The notes under the pieces: model-generated | The model's input: the letters and a program-made list of their open reading frames with translations, nothing else | Told to the model about the DNA's origin: nothing | Database searches by the model: none | In this document: positions 1 to 11,029 of the stretch, piece after piece | Layout of the letters: every line of letters begins with the position of its first letter | How positions within the stretch are numbered: position 1 is the stretch's first letter | Origin: Magnolia sinica | Lineage: Eukaryota > Streptophyta > Magnoliopsida > Magnoliales > Magnoliaceae | DNA length: 64,000 nucleotides | Direction of reading: 5' to 3' | Assembly (NCBI RefSeq): GCF_029962835.1 | Contig: NC_080588.1 | Span: 49,769,001 to 49,833,000, forward strand | Translations under genes and position numbers: made by a program

Positions 1-4
1 TCCA

Positions 5-115
5 AACAATGGCAATGAATTTAAAGTAAATGGACATCGATGAAAGCCATTTTTTGAAAATTTTGATTCAGAGGACATGTCCATACCTCTGATTGATCAT
101 GTTTACCAGGATTAA
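5..115 (+). pseudogene. pol 3' end (integrase C-terminal tail), element F
   Basis: The last 36 codons of an Athila polyprotein, in the integrase tail. The residues NNGNEFKVNGHR, a stop, then KPFFENFDSEDM up to a final TAA at 113-115 match the same tail in element C (ending 16880), A (ending 22166) and E (ending about 38171). One in-frame TGA at 41-43 interrupts it (Arg codon to TGA in a His-Arg-Leu/stop-Lys-Pro context). The rest of this pol lies to the left of the window. Confidence 0.8.
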
Positions 116-1272
116 CCTCATAGTCTGATGGATGTATAGTTAGGTTTATTGCTTTCCTAGAATTTAGGACTAGGATAGTTTTCTTCCGCTATTTAAGATA
201 GTTTGCTTTCTGTTTGTTTAGGATAGTTTGCTTTTTGGTTGTTTAATTCTTATGATAACTCACCTTCACGCTGAGATCCTTTGGAAAAAGCCTCAAAATT
301 CCTTCATCAAGTACTATCTTTCCATCATTCTCCTTCAATTATGTTGTCTCTTTTGCAAATCATGCTTATTTCTTTTACATTGAAAACAATGTAGATTTTA
401 GGTTGGGGATGGGAGATTAGGTAAACTAATCAGTGTTTTCTCAGTTTTGAGCAAAATTTGTAAATTTTTAAAAAAAAAATTCAATGTTTATCTGTTTAGA
501 AGCAATGAATTGTGCACTTAAAAGTGCTTTGATTATGATAAGATAGAGACTGAATTTTTGAATTACTAAAGTCTAGTCATCTAAGTAATTTATCACCTAA
601 GTACTTGCGCTCAATTGATTAAGAGCAAGTTTGAATATCATGTTAAATCACAAAACACATTCAATTTGTCTTCTATATGATATACTAGAAGTTCAGATTG
701 TTAGTATGTGAATCATTGATAGATGGTGAGAATTAGGTCTGGAGAATTTTATCTACCTTAAAAGAAGAAAAGAACTAGTAAAAAAAATAGGAGATCAACA
801 GAGAGGTCATGAAAAAGGATGAAAAGAATGAAAAATTTAGAAAAGAATGCAATTTTTTTTTTAAATGAATAAAAACTGACTGTCGATATAAAATCAAAAA
901 CTGAAAAAGAAGGAAAAGGGGATAAGTTCGGAATCAGTACTTGAGTTTTCAACCAATCTTGAAGTGATGAGCATGGCTAAAATTATGAAAAGATAGTATT
1001 TTTATGAGAAGTAAGTTGATTTTCACTGAGCACCTTAAAAAACTTGATATGCGAACTATGCTCTAACTTAATGGATAAAGGACTTATTTGATTGATTGCT
1101 TATGTGATTTGGTTCTAAGTTTTCAAAATCTCGCTTTCTCATCTTAAGTTAACTCATTCATACTTGATTACACAAAAGATTTTTTTCTAAAAAAAAAAGT
1201 TTGAACATTACGCATTAAAGTTCATTTTTCACGTACTTTGCTCGGGACTAGCAAAATGTTATTTGGGGATTG
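116..1272 (+). other. 3' noncoding region of element F
   Basis: AT-rich sequence between the pol stop and the 3' LTR. It matches 22167-23232 of element A in many stretches (for example ACATTGAAAACAATGTAG near 390 and GATAAGTTCGGAATCAGTAC near 920), so it belongs to the retrotransposon. The G-rich stretch TTGGGGAT just before the LTR is the likely polypurine-tract position. No env-like ORF, which some Athila elements carry here, is visible. Confidence 0.7.
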
Positions 1273-1563
1273 TGTTGAGGATCAAATATTACATATTGGA
1301 CCTCATTTATTACTTGGTTTTATGAACATGATAATGCTTAATGTTCTATTTTAATCATGTTTGTGTGGCAAGGTGAATTTAAGGGCTTGGATTAAAAATG
1401 ATGCTATAAGTATGGATTTAACGCTCAAGAATCACCAAAGCAAGGATGGATCTTATGAGACTAAAAATGAATAATTCACATGCCAAATATCCAAGAAAAT
1501 CAACTGAGGAATGAAGAGAATTGAACACTTGAAGTGAAGAAAAGGATCCCTAAAAATTAGCAT

Positions 1564-1752
1564 CCTTCGACTAGTCTAAGCTCATCCTCGACCAGTCGAA
1601 GGATCCTGCTCAACCAGTCAAAGATTCCTCAACTTGAACTCCAGCAATCAAAATCCTTTAATTGTCGACATCCTCGACCAGTCAAAGCAGACCCTTGACT
1701 AGTCGAAGATGACCCTCGACCAATCGAAGGTTGTCCTCGACCAGTCTAAGGT
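1564..1752 (+). repeat. Palindromic short-repeat array in the F LTR
   Basis: Seven imperfect copies of a roughly 16-bp word, consensus CCTCGACCAGTCGAAG, lie at irregular spacing of about 20-80 bp. The core TCGACTAGTCGA is a perfect palindrome and TCGACCAGTCGA is one mismatch away. Equivalent arrays occur at the same relative place in both A LTRs (4093-4258 and 23512-23730). Confidence 0.75.
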
Positions 1753-1834
1753 AACGTAGATAGCACATGAATTGCGTAAATTAGAGGTGGTTTTCAGATT
1801 TTTTCAACTCGGTGCAAAAGTTGGAGTTGCAAAA

Positions 1835-1847
1835 CTATAAAAAGGAG
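1835..1847 (+). promoter_or_regulatory. LTR TATA box, element F
   Basis: CTATAAAAAGGAG sits inside the LTR about 560 bp after its start. The equivalent place in the A 3' LTR reads CATAAATAGGAG (near 23814), a TATA variant followed by the same AGG context. This is the expected Pol II promoter of the LTR, marking the U3/R border just downstream. Confidence 0.55.
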
Positions 1848-2722
1848 TCTCTAGGATATTCTCAGGCATCTTCTAGGGTTTGAGTAGTGGAGCAAAAGCA
1901 TGGAGAAGCCGTCGTCAAGAGTTTTTCTTCCTTTTCCTTAGTTGTTTTTATGCTTTTCTTAAGAGATTTTAGTTTAATCATGTTTATGGTTGGCTAAACC
2001 TCTTAGCTAGGGCTAAGAGATGAAGCTTGTAGCGTGATAAAATATTTTTTATTACTTTGATTCATGTTTAAGTTGAACTATCTTTGATTCTAGTTTGATA
2101 TTTAAGAAATACTTTCAATTTTTAATGGTTTGTTGTGACTCAAATTACAATAGATCTGCGATAGCTTTGAGTATGTTATTTTCATGTATTGAAATTGTGA
2201 AATTAGGAAATCTTGTTGTTTACCATTGTCCCGTGGGCATGGTTGGGTGATGGGATCCTACCTAATCTTTATTATTCTCTTATAATTAGTTGAGGGATTA
2301 GTAAATCCTGTTGTTTGCCTTTTCTCCTGGGCATGGTTTTGTGATGGAATCACTTCCAGTTCTCATGCCTCTCATCCATTGAGAATTGGGTCAAAGGAAG
2401 TTCAGATTTGGTTTTACTAAGATATCTTTCAATTAGATAAGATAGGACTCTGATTCCAGTTGTGTCCTTGAATCAAGCATTGATCTCCCTGATCTCTACA
2501 AGTGGATCCTTAGAAACCTTGGTTCCCACCTTTGAATTTTTAAGTTTTAATTACTTTAATCACAATTACTCTCTCAATTACTTCAGTTTTATATTTTCAT
2601 CTTCTTCTAGTTCTACTTCTAGTTACTTTCAGAATACGTACGAGTTTCAGTCCCTGTGGATTCGACCTTGGTCTCACCGAGATTATTACTACATCGCGAC
2701 CCTACACTTGGGGTTGTGAGCA

Positions 2723-3813
2723 ACATTCCAATAAGGGTCTTAAATGCAGTACGGTGAGCCCATATGGCATCGGTCAATCGGATTGACCAATCCTTACGGT
2801 CAGGGTTAACCATTTTTTTTAATCTCCCTGTTGGAAATCTCAGCTTGCTCACTTGTTTGTGGGTGGTATGGACTGCTCACCTTAATGAGAGATGTCATAT
2901 TTCTTCATTAAGTTTGTAAATGGCCTATTACAGAAATGTGAACCTCCATCACTAATAATAGCCCGAGGCGTTTCGAACAGGGAAAGGATGTTCTCTTTTA
3001 TGAGTTTAATGATCATTTGATAATCATTGTTCCGGCACAGGATCGCTTCGACCCATTTAGTGACATAGTCTACTACTAGTAAAATGGATAAATTCCCAAA
3101 GGATTGGGGGAATGGTCCTATGAAATCGATGCCCTAGCAATCAAATGCTTCAATGATCAAAATGGGGTTCAAAGGCATCAAATTTCACCAAGACAATGCT
3201 CCCAATTTCTGACAATGCCATAAGATTTACAAAACTCATGAGTATCCTTTAACATAGTGGGCTAGTAAAAACCCACGCTGCATAATTTTCGCGGTGGTCT
3301 TTTTAGCAAAAAATTGACCACCACCGGCCTGAGAATGACAGAAGGAGATGACACTTTGGTGTTCATTGTCTGGCACACATCTCCTTAAGATTTGGTCTGA
3401 GCAATATTTAAATAAATATGGATCATCACAGAAGAACTTGTGTACCTCGGTGAAGAATATCTTCTTATCTTGCGCATTCCAATGTGTTAGTGTGAAACCT
3501 GTGGCAAGATAATTAGCAATATCTGTAAAGCAAGGTGAATGGGAGACTTTAAACAATTTTTCATCAGGGAACATGTCATTTATATATGTTGTCTTAAGGG
3601 AATCAGAGAAATCAAAGTGGGAAAGATGATCAGCCATTACATTCTCTACTCTCTTTTTATCTTTTATTTCCAAATCAAATTCTTGGAGTAAGAGGATCCA
3701 TCTTATCAAGCGAGGCTTAACATCATTCTTTGAAAGAAGATACTTAAGCGTCGCATGATCAGTGTAGATGATGATCTTGGATCTGATCAAGTAGTACCTA
3801 AATTTTTCTAAAG
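2723..3813 (-). pseudogene. Element B pol, 3' half: RNase H end, integrase
   Basis: Minus-strand Athila pol. Reading right to left, it begins in RNase H just after a conserved FALEKFR motif, continues through [22 protein letters not shown] and MADHLSH, then the integrase zinc-binding region and catalytic core. The core shows GIDFIGPF (first Asp) and ISDGGSHF (second Asp) around 2950-3150, then the [20 protein letters not shown] segment. The stretch 3236-3813 is open; the core has a stop at about 3136 (TAG before GIDF) and indels. It stops at the F LTR on the left. On the right it is cut at 3813 by element A and resumes at 24689. Confidence 0.85.
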
Positions 3814-3818
3814 CGAAC
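3814..3818. other. Left target-site duplication of element A (CGAAC)
   Basis: CGAAC directly precedes the A 5' LTR start (TGTTCAGGG at 3819). The same CGAAC follows the end of the A 3' LTR at 24684-24688. A 5-bp duplication is what Ty3/gypsy integrase makes. Confidence 0.85.
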
Positions 3819-4626
3819 TGTTCAGGGCAAATATTGAATCTTGGACCCCACTTTTTACTTAGTTTTATGAACATGATAATGCTTAATGTTCTATTTTAAT
3901 CATGTTTACTTTGCAAGGTGAATTTAAGAGCTTGGATTGAAAAGGATGCTAAAAGCATGGATTTAACGCTCAAGAATCATCAAAGTCAAGACTGAATCTA
4001 ATGGAACCAAGAATAAAGAATGCACAGACTAAAGAGCCAAGAAAACCAAGTTAAGAATGAAGAAAATCGAAGTTTTTAAGTGAAATTTGGACATCCTCGA
4101 CTAGTCCTGGATCCGGCTTGACCAGTCCTGGCTACGCATGACTAGTCCTCGATTCTACTTGACCGAACGAAGGTGTCTCGATTCAAATTTCAATGAGTAA
4201 AACCTTAAAATCTTTATCCTGCTCGACTAGTCGAAGGAGACCCTCGACCGGTCAAGGACAGCATGGTTTTGTGATAGAATCACTTCCAATTCTCATACCT
4301 CTCATCCATTGAGAATTAGGTCAAAGGAAGTTTAGATTTGATTTTACTGAAATATCTTCCAATTGGATAGGATAAGACTCCGATTCCAATAGTGTGACTT
4401 GAATCAAACATAGATCTCCCTGATCTCTACAAGTGAATCCTTAAAAACCCTAGTTTCCCACCTTTGAATTTCTTAAGTTTTTCATTAAATTTCTCACAAT
4501 TACTCTCAAATATTTCATATTTAGGTTTTCATGTTTTTCTAGTTCTTCTTCTAGTTGCTTTCAGAAAACACACGAGATTAGTCCCTGTGGATTCGACCTT
4601 TATTACTACACTTGGGGTTGTGAACA
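3819..4626 (+). repeat. 5' LTR of element A, internally deleted (808 bp)
   Basis: It starts TGTTCAGGGCAAATATTG and ends GGGGTTGTGAACA. Compared with the 1451-bp 3' LTR, about 615 bp are missing at position 4261: the text jumps from CTCGACCGGTCAAGGAC (3' LTR near 23689) to GCATGGTTTTGTGAT (3' LTR near 24305). The lost part includes the TATA-like site near 23814, so this 5' LTR has no visible promoter. Scattered substitutions separate the two LTRs. Confidence 0.85.
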
Positions 4627-4632
4627 AGTTTT

Positions 4633-4650
4633 TGGCGCCGTTACCGAGGA
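4633..4650 (+). promoter_or_regulatory. Primer-binding site (tRNA-Asp type), element A
   Basis: TGGCGCCGTTACCGAGGA lies seven bases past the LTR end. Plant tRNA-Asp ends CCCCGGCAACGGCGCCA, whose complement is TGGCGCCGTTGCCGGGG; the site differs at two places. A tRNA-Asp primer is typical of Athila. The 416 bp from here to the gag start (4651-5066) are an untranslated leader with a conserved GAGGGCTGAGAGTGTTTCATGCCCAAGT-like word (split over 4930-4955) shared with C and E. Confidence 0.8.
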
Positions 4651-5066
4651 TTAACGATTACATTTTTCTGAGATTAACTAGTTTTGGAATTATGTTAAGA
4701 ATAGGGTTCTTCTATTTTTCTATTTTTAAGATTAGGGTTTGCTTTCTGCTTTTAGAAACTTTCTAATTCAAAATTTCTGTTTTTAGAAACTGACTTGCTT
4801 TGTTTTGTTTTATAGTATTTTAACTAGGAATTTCTAATTTGGTAACTTCTTTCTAATTCCCTCTCTCTTTCTATTTCTAGATCTTTATTTCCTTTCTCTC
4901 TTTTAGGTTTAGGGTAGAATCTAAAATCGAGGGCTGAGAGTGTTTCATGCCCAAGTAAGTCCATGACAACACTCGACGTCTTTTGAGTGTAGGAGGATTG
5001 GTTGAGGGGTTATCTATCCATCACAGGATTAGACACCACTCGAGATCCTTAGAGTTAATTAAAGTG

Positions 5067-6644
5067 ATGGTTGTAAATCAACCGGTTAATCAACTGGGAA
5101 GACAACCTCAACCTCGGGTTGAGGAAGTCCAGGATGAGAATGAGGTGCATCAAGTACCCCGCCTCGTACTTTGTGAGATTATTTACAACTGGCGGGGGGA
5201 GCATGCCCTCATGCATGGTTTTTTCAGAAAATATAGGACACATGGACATTAAGCTAGGGGTGATCCAACTCTTTCCAAAATTCTATGGACTTGAATCTGA
5301 AAGTCCATATTTGCACTTAAAAGAGTTTGATGAGATCATATCCACTTTATATTTTCTAAACGTGTCTGAGGACACGGTCAAACTGAAACTCTTTCCCTTT
5401 TCTGTGAAAGAGAAAGCTAAGATGTGGTTGTATTCACTACGTCCCAGATCTATTGGCACATGGAATGACATGATAAGGGAGTTCATAAAGAAATTTTTTC
5501 TGCATCATAAAATGAACACCCTTTGAAAGTCAATCATGAACTTCACCCAAAAAGAGGATGAAATATTCTTCTAATGTTGGGAGCAGTTCAAGGATCTTAT
5601 CAGTTCATGCCCACAACACAGTTTTAAAACGTGGCGCATTACACACTTTTTTTGATGGACTGACATCTTCCATGCGCCAATTGGTTGAGACAATATGCAA
5701 TGAGGAATTCATGAATAAAAATGTCGATGATGTGTGCGATTACTTGGACAGACTTGCTGAAAACGTGCAATCATGGGACACTAAAAATCAACCACCATTT
5801 TTAGGCCCACTCAATCAAATGAGGGGCGGAATATACCTTCTTAAAGAGGATGATGATATCAATGCTAAAGTGTCTAATCTCATAAGGAAATTTGAGGCCA
5901 TGGAACTAAAGAAGGATAAGGTTAAGGAAACTGTTTGCGGTATTTGTGCTTGCAACGTTCAGATAACTGAAAATTGTCCAACAATACCTACCTTTCAAGA
6001 GGTGTTAAATTAGCAATCCAGTGTTCTGAATAATTACCAAAGACCATTCAATGGACCTACCTCTAATACATATAATCCTAGTTAGAGAAATCATCCAAAC
6101 TTCCGTTGGAGGAATGGACAAACTGCTACTCCTCAAAGCTTCTTTAATCAAATTTCAAATCAAGAGAAACCTCAGGAAGAACAGGTTCAAAATTTCACGC
6201 AAACTCAAGAGCTTACTCAAGCAATAAGAGAACTTACAAAATTTATGCAAAAGATGGATTCACGTATTATGGTTATGGAAAGGGGGATGCTTCCTGCTCA
6301 ACCTCTCCCTAATCCTAAACCACAATACTAGATAAGTGATCCAAGCTATTCAAATCAGATGGAGCATGCTAAATCGATCACCACTCTTAGGAGTGGGAAG
6401 ACCATTGAAAAAACCATTCCGGTTAGGGCTGAAAAGCCTAAGGACCCGAAAGAGGACAACGATGATAGATCTAGCACTACTTCACAAGAATTGGAATTGG
6501 AAATTCAAGGCAAGTCGATTGCCCCATTCCCCCAACGGTTGGTTGCACCAAAACCTCTCTCTAACTCTCAAGACATTTTGGAGGTGCTAAAACAAGTGAA
6601 GGTCAACATCTCTCTACTGGATGTAGTTAAATAAATACCTTCAT
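5067..6644 (+). pseudogene. gag of element A (Athila nucleocapsid polyprotein)
   Basis: Degraded gag. The start ATG at 5067 (MVVNQP...) lines up with the gag start of E at 27222. Recognisable parts are GVIQLFPKFYGLESESPYLHLKEFDEI (as two shorter blocks near 5260-5330), the retrotransposon-gag core around WNDMIREFIKKFF, and LDRLAENVQSWD. The zinc knuckle near 5935-5977 reads CGICACNVQITENC: a CX2CX4HX4C knuckle in which His has become Gln. Then comes a Gln/Pro/Asn-rich tail with SITTLRSGK. Stops or frame breaks are seen near 5526, 5573, 6013 and 6330. The gene ends at a junction with unrelated LTR sequence near 6645, so the gag-protease boundary is lost. Confidence 0.85.
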
Positions 6645-6647
6645 ATG

Positions 6648-8043
6648 CCTGTCTTGGTCGGTTGGGAGGGGATGCGGCCTTACCCGCCTGAGGGAGTAGG
6701 CATAGCTAGGCTGAGTTTGACCAACTTGTGAATGGGTCCGCTATCGACGTGTTGAATAGATATTGGCTGACTACTGGCCAGGCGAATAGTGAGGTCTCTT
6801 TCACTTACCCAGTTGTGTGCTTAATGGGGCGGCAAGCTGGTGTAGAGTGTACTAAACCCCAGTGATGATCCTAAAGATGAATAATACTGATATGTGGACT
6901 TATTGAGTAGGAGTTACATACTCATTCATTCATTCATTCACTATCCACTTGGGCTGATGGTGTGTAACTATTTGTTACGTGTACTTTTGCAATGGCCCAG
7001 ATTTCAATTGGGGCGTGCGACTAACCTGATATCAGGAGTTTACCACATTGAGTATGACTATCCAAATTTAGGTATGGGACTGATTTGGATAGAAGTCCCT
7101 TGCGATAAACCTCATAGCCTGCGATACTATGTACTATCATCCCGACTTCACACTCCAGCATGGTCATTCCATTCACACCGCATATTGCATTACATTCACG
7201 GCATATGACATTTTTGGTTACTTTGTTTCTGCATTTATATGGTCTAGATACGGCTGACGGTATTCGTGAACTCATCAGGAATTGTATATTGCATTGCATC
7301 CTCGGCATCTGATATTTGACTCTTTATGACTCCTCATTTGCATAGCTGATATGTATTGCGTACTCTAATATTGTATGACTTATGGACTTGTCAGTATTTT
7401 CGCTTACTCTAATATCGTATGATTCATGATCTAGCCAGTATTTTCGATATTGTATGATTATAGCATGACAATATGATGATGATGATGGAATTACGGATGC
7501 ATGTAATACGGTTATGGCTATGGTATAAGAGAAATGAAAATATGACTTAGTGGTGCTGGTAGCATTGACTCGGAGTGATCCTATGTTGCATATGCATTGC
7601 ATTGGCATCGACATCATACTTTACATACTACACGCCTTTCACTATACATGATTTTTTTGTGGCATATTTATCTTGCTTGGATGTAGGACACACTGCACAC
7701 ACGAGTGTACTCACTAGGCTTTTTGCCTAAGCTTCTTATTTCCTATTTTTTTTCAGGACTGGAGTAGCTTGGAAGACATACTTGCCTAAGTGGATTTGGG
7801 AATGTTGACGTTGTGTACCTTTTGTAAAGCATTGTACTTGTCACTATCAGGATTTAAAATGGAGAGTGTTGCTTGGTATTTTGATCATGGATCTTCATGC
7901 TCAGGTATTATTTTATGCATATAAAAAAATTAGTTAAAAATCTTCCTTGTGTTGCGCCGAACTTGGGACTTGGTGTATGGAAGTCGAGTGCCGAATTCAA
8001 TGTATCACGAAAGTTGTCTGTCCACGGATTTGGGGCGTGACAT
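6648..8043 (+). mobile_element. Tekay-type LTR fragment inside element A
   Basis: About 1.4 kb with no gag or pol similarity, ending GGATTTGGGGCGTGACA. That is the usual 3' end of a Tekay/Del LTR (compare GGGGCATGACA at 41701-41711). Just before it lies CACGAAAGTTGTCTGTCC. The expected TGTAAC start is not present at the left junction, so the 5' part is missing. Its sequence is not obviously the same family as the G or H LTRs. It sits where A should have about 1.1 kb of protease and RT N-terminus (compare 13182-14315 in C). A deletion therefore accompanied or followed insertion. The ORFs inside it look like chance. Confidence 0.65.
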
Positions 8044-8771
8044 AGGTGGTTCCCAACAAGTCTGGAATCATCATCGTAGCCAATACTAATAATGAACTCG
8101 TGCCAACTAGAACCACTATTGGTTGGAGAATGTGCATTGACTACAGGAAGTTAAATACCGTCATAAGGAAGGGCCACTCCCCTTTACCCTTCATCGATCA
8201 AATCTTGGAGAGGCTAGCTGGTCACTCTTATTATTCCTTCCTCGATTATTATTTGGGCTACAACCATATAGAGATAGCCCCTGAAGATTAGGAAAAGACC
8301 ATGGTCACATGTCCTTATGGCACATTTTCTTACCAAAGGATGCCATTCGGACTAAGAAATATACCATCAACTTTTCAGTGATGTATGATGAGTATTTTTT
8401 CTGACATGGTGGGGCAATATCTAGAGGTCTTCATGGATGACTTCTCTGTCTTTGGTCCATCTTTCACCGATTGCTTAGAAAATCTTAAATGTCTGCTGAA
8501 AAGATGTAAAGAAAAGAATTTGGTACTCAATAGGGAGAAGTGTCATTTCATGGTTCGTAAGGGAATTGTCATTGGACATATCATCTTGTTCAAAGGAATT
8601 GAGGTAAATAAGGCTAAAATTGATCTTATATCTAACCTACCTCCACCTAAGAACATACGAGACGTGCGATCCTTCTTAGGACACTCCGGTTTTTACAGGA
8701 GATTCATAAAGGACTTTAGTTATCTCTCTCGTCCTCTATGTAATCTACTTCAAATCGATGCACCATACAAG
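8044..8771 (+). pseudogene. Reverse transcriptase of element A
   Basis: RT from the N-terminal fingers to the connection before RNase H. It shows VVPNKSGI, WRMCIDYRKLNT, PFIDQILERL, motif A as FLDYYLGYNHI (Asp kept), MPFGLRN, and the catalytic motif EVFMDDFSVFGPSF near 8430, the Athila form of YxDD. The segment RDVRSFLGHSGFYRRFIKDFS follows. Stops occur at 8289 and 8380. It ends in the codons for DAPYK, where the LTR of element C begins; the reading continues at 20398 with EWTEQC. Confidence 0.85.
8767..8771. other. Left target-site duplication of element C (ACAAG)
   Basis: ACAAG precedes the C 5' LTR and ACGAG (20398-20402) follows the C 3' LTR. The undisturbed family sequence at this spot in C itself is CACCATACGAGTGG (near 15042), so ACGAG is ancestral and the left copy has a G-to-A change. 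Confidence 0.8.
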
Positions 8772-11023
8772 TGTTGAGGGTCAAATATTGCATATCAGAC
8801 CGTGTTATTGCCTGGATTTATGAACATGGTATTGTTTAATGGCCCAATTTAATCGTGTTTGTGATGCAAGGTGTGTTTAGGATCTTGGACCGAAAAAGAA
8901 TGCTAAAAGCATGGATTTAAAGATCTAATGTCACCAAGACAAGGGACAAACCCTAGGTGACCACGATCAATGAAGTTACATGCTAGAGATCCGAGAAAAT
9001 TGAAAAATTAAAGCTCAAGTGGCCTAAAAGTTAACTAGAATGCAAGATCACAGGGTTTTCATCATCTGTTCGACTCGAAACTTCATACATGACCTGAGCA
9101 CCATAAATGAACTGTACACATCAAATTTTAACCATTGGATCCTTGTGTTAGTGGCCTAACAGACAGATCATCCCACATATTAGTGATTTGGGGCCCACCT
9201 GGTCTCCGGATATGCTTCAATTTCAGTTTCAACCCCTTAATTTACATGAGGAAAGGAATGGACGGAGCGGATTATTCACATACATCAATGTAGGACCCAC
9301 CTTACATGGTGTGTGCACATGCACAGGCGTCGTGCCGAACAAAGCAAAGTTGGTCAGCGTTGCGCTGACCGATGATTTCTCTAAAAAACCAAAGACGTAA
9401 CAGCGTCTTCGCTACCGACGCTGGGTCTTGATTGTGGGCCCCACTCTTCGTTCTTTTAAAAGATCGGAGTCGTCCATTGCATCCAGAATGGGGGTTAACC
9501 CATGCCTAGATGACCTTTTGGCATCATGCAAGTTGCTTCACGTTCCTAACCGTTAAACGTAAGATGGACAACGGAGTAAATAATCTCACGGGCCACACCT
9601 ATTTCACTCAAAAAACACTCCTCCCCAAATGTTTTATCATTATGAATCTAATGAGCGGTGTGGATCTTCCACCTGACAACAATCAAAGGGCCATCACACT
9701 TCACAGAGTCGATGTGCATCGACTCTGTTTCGCAACAGAGGTCGAGGTTGATCTCTGTGGGCCACCATCATGGTCCATATGATGAATCTAGACTGTCCAT
9801 CAGGCTTTAAAAGGCCCTATAAACATGGCCTAGGTGTCCGAATCTTAGAAGACAGTGGAGATTAGTCTCCATTCGTCCAAATAGAAGACTAATGATGCAA
9901 CGAAAAAAATGGGTGGGACACACCAAATTCGGTCTAAAAATTGTCCAGTTTTACTAAATTTTCAAGGCGATCCAATGAATGGATTGGATTTTTCAGCAAT
10001 TCCTGATAATGGGCCCCAGTTTCAGCATAGCGCAAGACCGTTACGCAGGGAGTGCGTAAAACTTCCACACCTGTTGTGCGCAAAGAAAACGCTAGCTGCA
10101 AGTTTTCACCGACAACTCCCATCAACCGACTCTTGGCTGCCTATAAGAAAGAAAGCGAGAGAACATGAATCATCATTCAATTGCTAAAGATTCAATTCCA
10201 GGGTTGCGGAATTGGACGTCAGAGAGAGAGTTTGAGAGGGTTTTCTTTTTCATAGTTTTATTTACTATTTTTCTTTATGATTACTTTTGAGGATCATGGT
10301 CGGCTAAACCTCTTAGCTAGGGCAGGAGATGAAGCTTGTAGCGTGATGGGAGAATTTATGCTTATGCCTTTTGTTTAGACTGAATGGATCTTGATTTAAT
10401 TTTATTAAGGGAATGTTTTCAGTTTTTAATGGTCTGTTGTGACAAAAATTACAATGGGTCGGTGATAGCTTTGAGCATGTTCGTTTGCTTATTTTGATTA
10501 TGACGTCAGGAAGCCCTGTTGTTTACCAACGTCTCCTAGGCATAGTTGAATGACGGTACCTTTCCTAACCTTCATACATCTTATGATTGGTTGTTAATTA
10601 GTTTAATTCTTTTGTTTGCTTTGTCTCCTGGGCATGGTTTGGTGATGGAATCCATTCTAATTCTTATACCTTTCATCTCTTGAAAACTATATCAAAGAAA
10701 GTTTAGTTCGATTTCCACGGTTACACCCTTCAACTGGATGAAGATGGGACCCTAAGTCCAGTTGAGTTCTTGAAACGGGCATAAGATCTCCCTAATCTCT
10801 ACAAGTGGATCCTCTGAATCCCTAGTTACCTACCTCTAAATTCTCTAAATTTTAGATAACTACTTCATCATTATTCCCTCAATTACATTCGATTTAGATT
10901 TCATCTTAGTCTAGTTCTAGTTCTACCTAGTTTCAGATTACGTACAGGTCAGTCCCGGTGGATTTGACCTTGGTCTTATCGAGATTATTATTACATCACA
11001 ACCCTATACTTGGGGTTTGAACA
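8772..11023 (+). repeat. 5' LTR of element C (2252 bp)
   Basis: It starts TGTTGAGGGTCAAATATTG and ends TGGGGTTTGAACA, matching the copy at 18175-20397 throughout. A likely TATA-type site is CCTATAAGAAAG near 10140, followed by a GA-rich stretch. It holds a strong hairpin at 9704-9727. ORFs within it are chance reading of LTR sequence. Confidence 0.9.
9704..9727. repeat. Perfect 11-bp hairpin in the C 5' LTR
   Basis: CAGAGTCGATG, TG, CATCGACTCTG: both arms pair perfectly with a 2-base spacer. A second inverted repeat follows at once (ACAGAG...CTCTGT, 12 bases between arms). The 3' LTR has the same structure at 19110-19131 with changed but still pairing bases. Confidence 0.8.
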
Positions 11024-11029
11024 AGTTTT

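Larger units (their letters stand above)
1..2722 (+). mobile_element. Athila-like LTR retrotransposon F, 3' part
   Basis: This is the right-hand end of a Ty3/gypsy Athila element that enters from the left edge: last codons of pol, about 1.15 kb of noncoding 3' region, and a complete 3' LTR. Its pol end and LTR closely match those of elements A (22000-24683) and C, which places it in the same family group. The LTR ends at 2722, and minus-strand integrase sequence of element B follows at once, so F probably inserted into B. The expected 5-bp target duplication on the right would be ACATT (2723-2727); its partner lies outside the window. Confidence 0.85.
1273..2722 (+). repeat. 3' LTR of element F (1450 bp)
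   Basis: The LTR starts TGTTGAGGATCAAAT and ends GGGGTTGTGAGCA. The same start and end bound the A LTR (23233-24683) and, in shortened form, 3819-4626. The TG start is kept and the CA end is present. It holds a TATA box near 1836, a short palindromic repeat array (1564-1752) and the usual Athila tail near 2640-2720 (GATTCGACC...ACACTTGGGGTTGTGA). Confidence 0.85.

Noticed and set aside
1564-1752. A CRISPR-like array of palindromic repeats
   Set aside because: Units are short, imperfect and unevenly spaced, and the array belongs to an LTR in a plant genome.
3236-3874. A 212-codon minus-strand ORF as one gene
   Set aside because: Its first codons read the LTR of A in antisense; only the part left of 3814 is RNase H/integrase of B. 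It is a chance fusion across an insertion junction.
7021-7617. Two minus-strand ORFs of about 95 codons
   Set aside because: They lie in a Tekay-type LTR fragment and show no domain.
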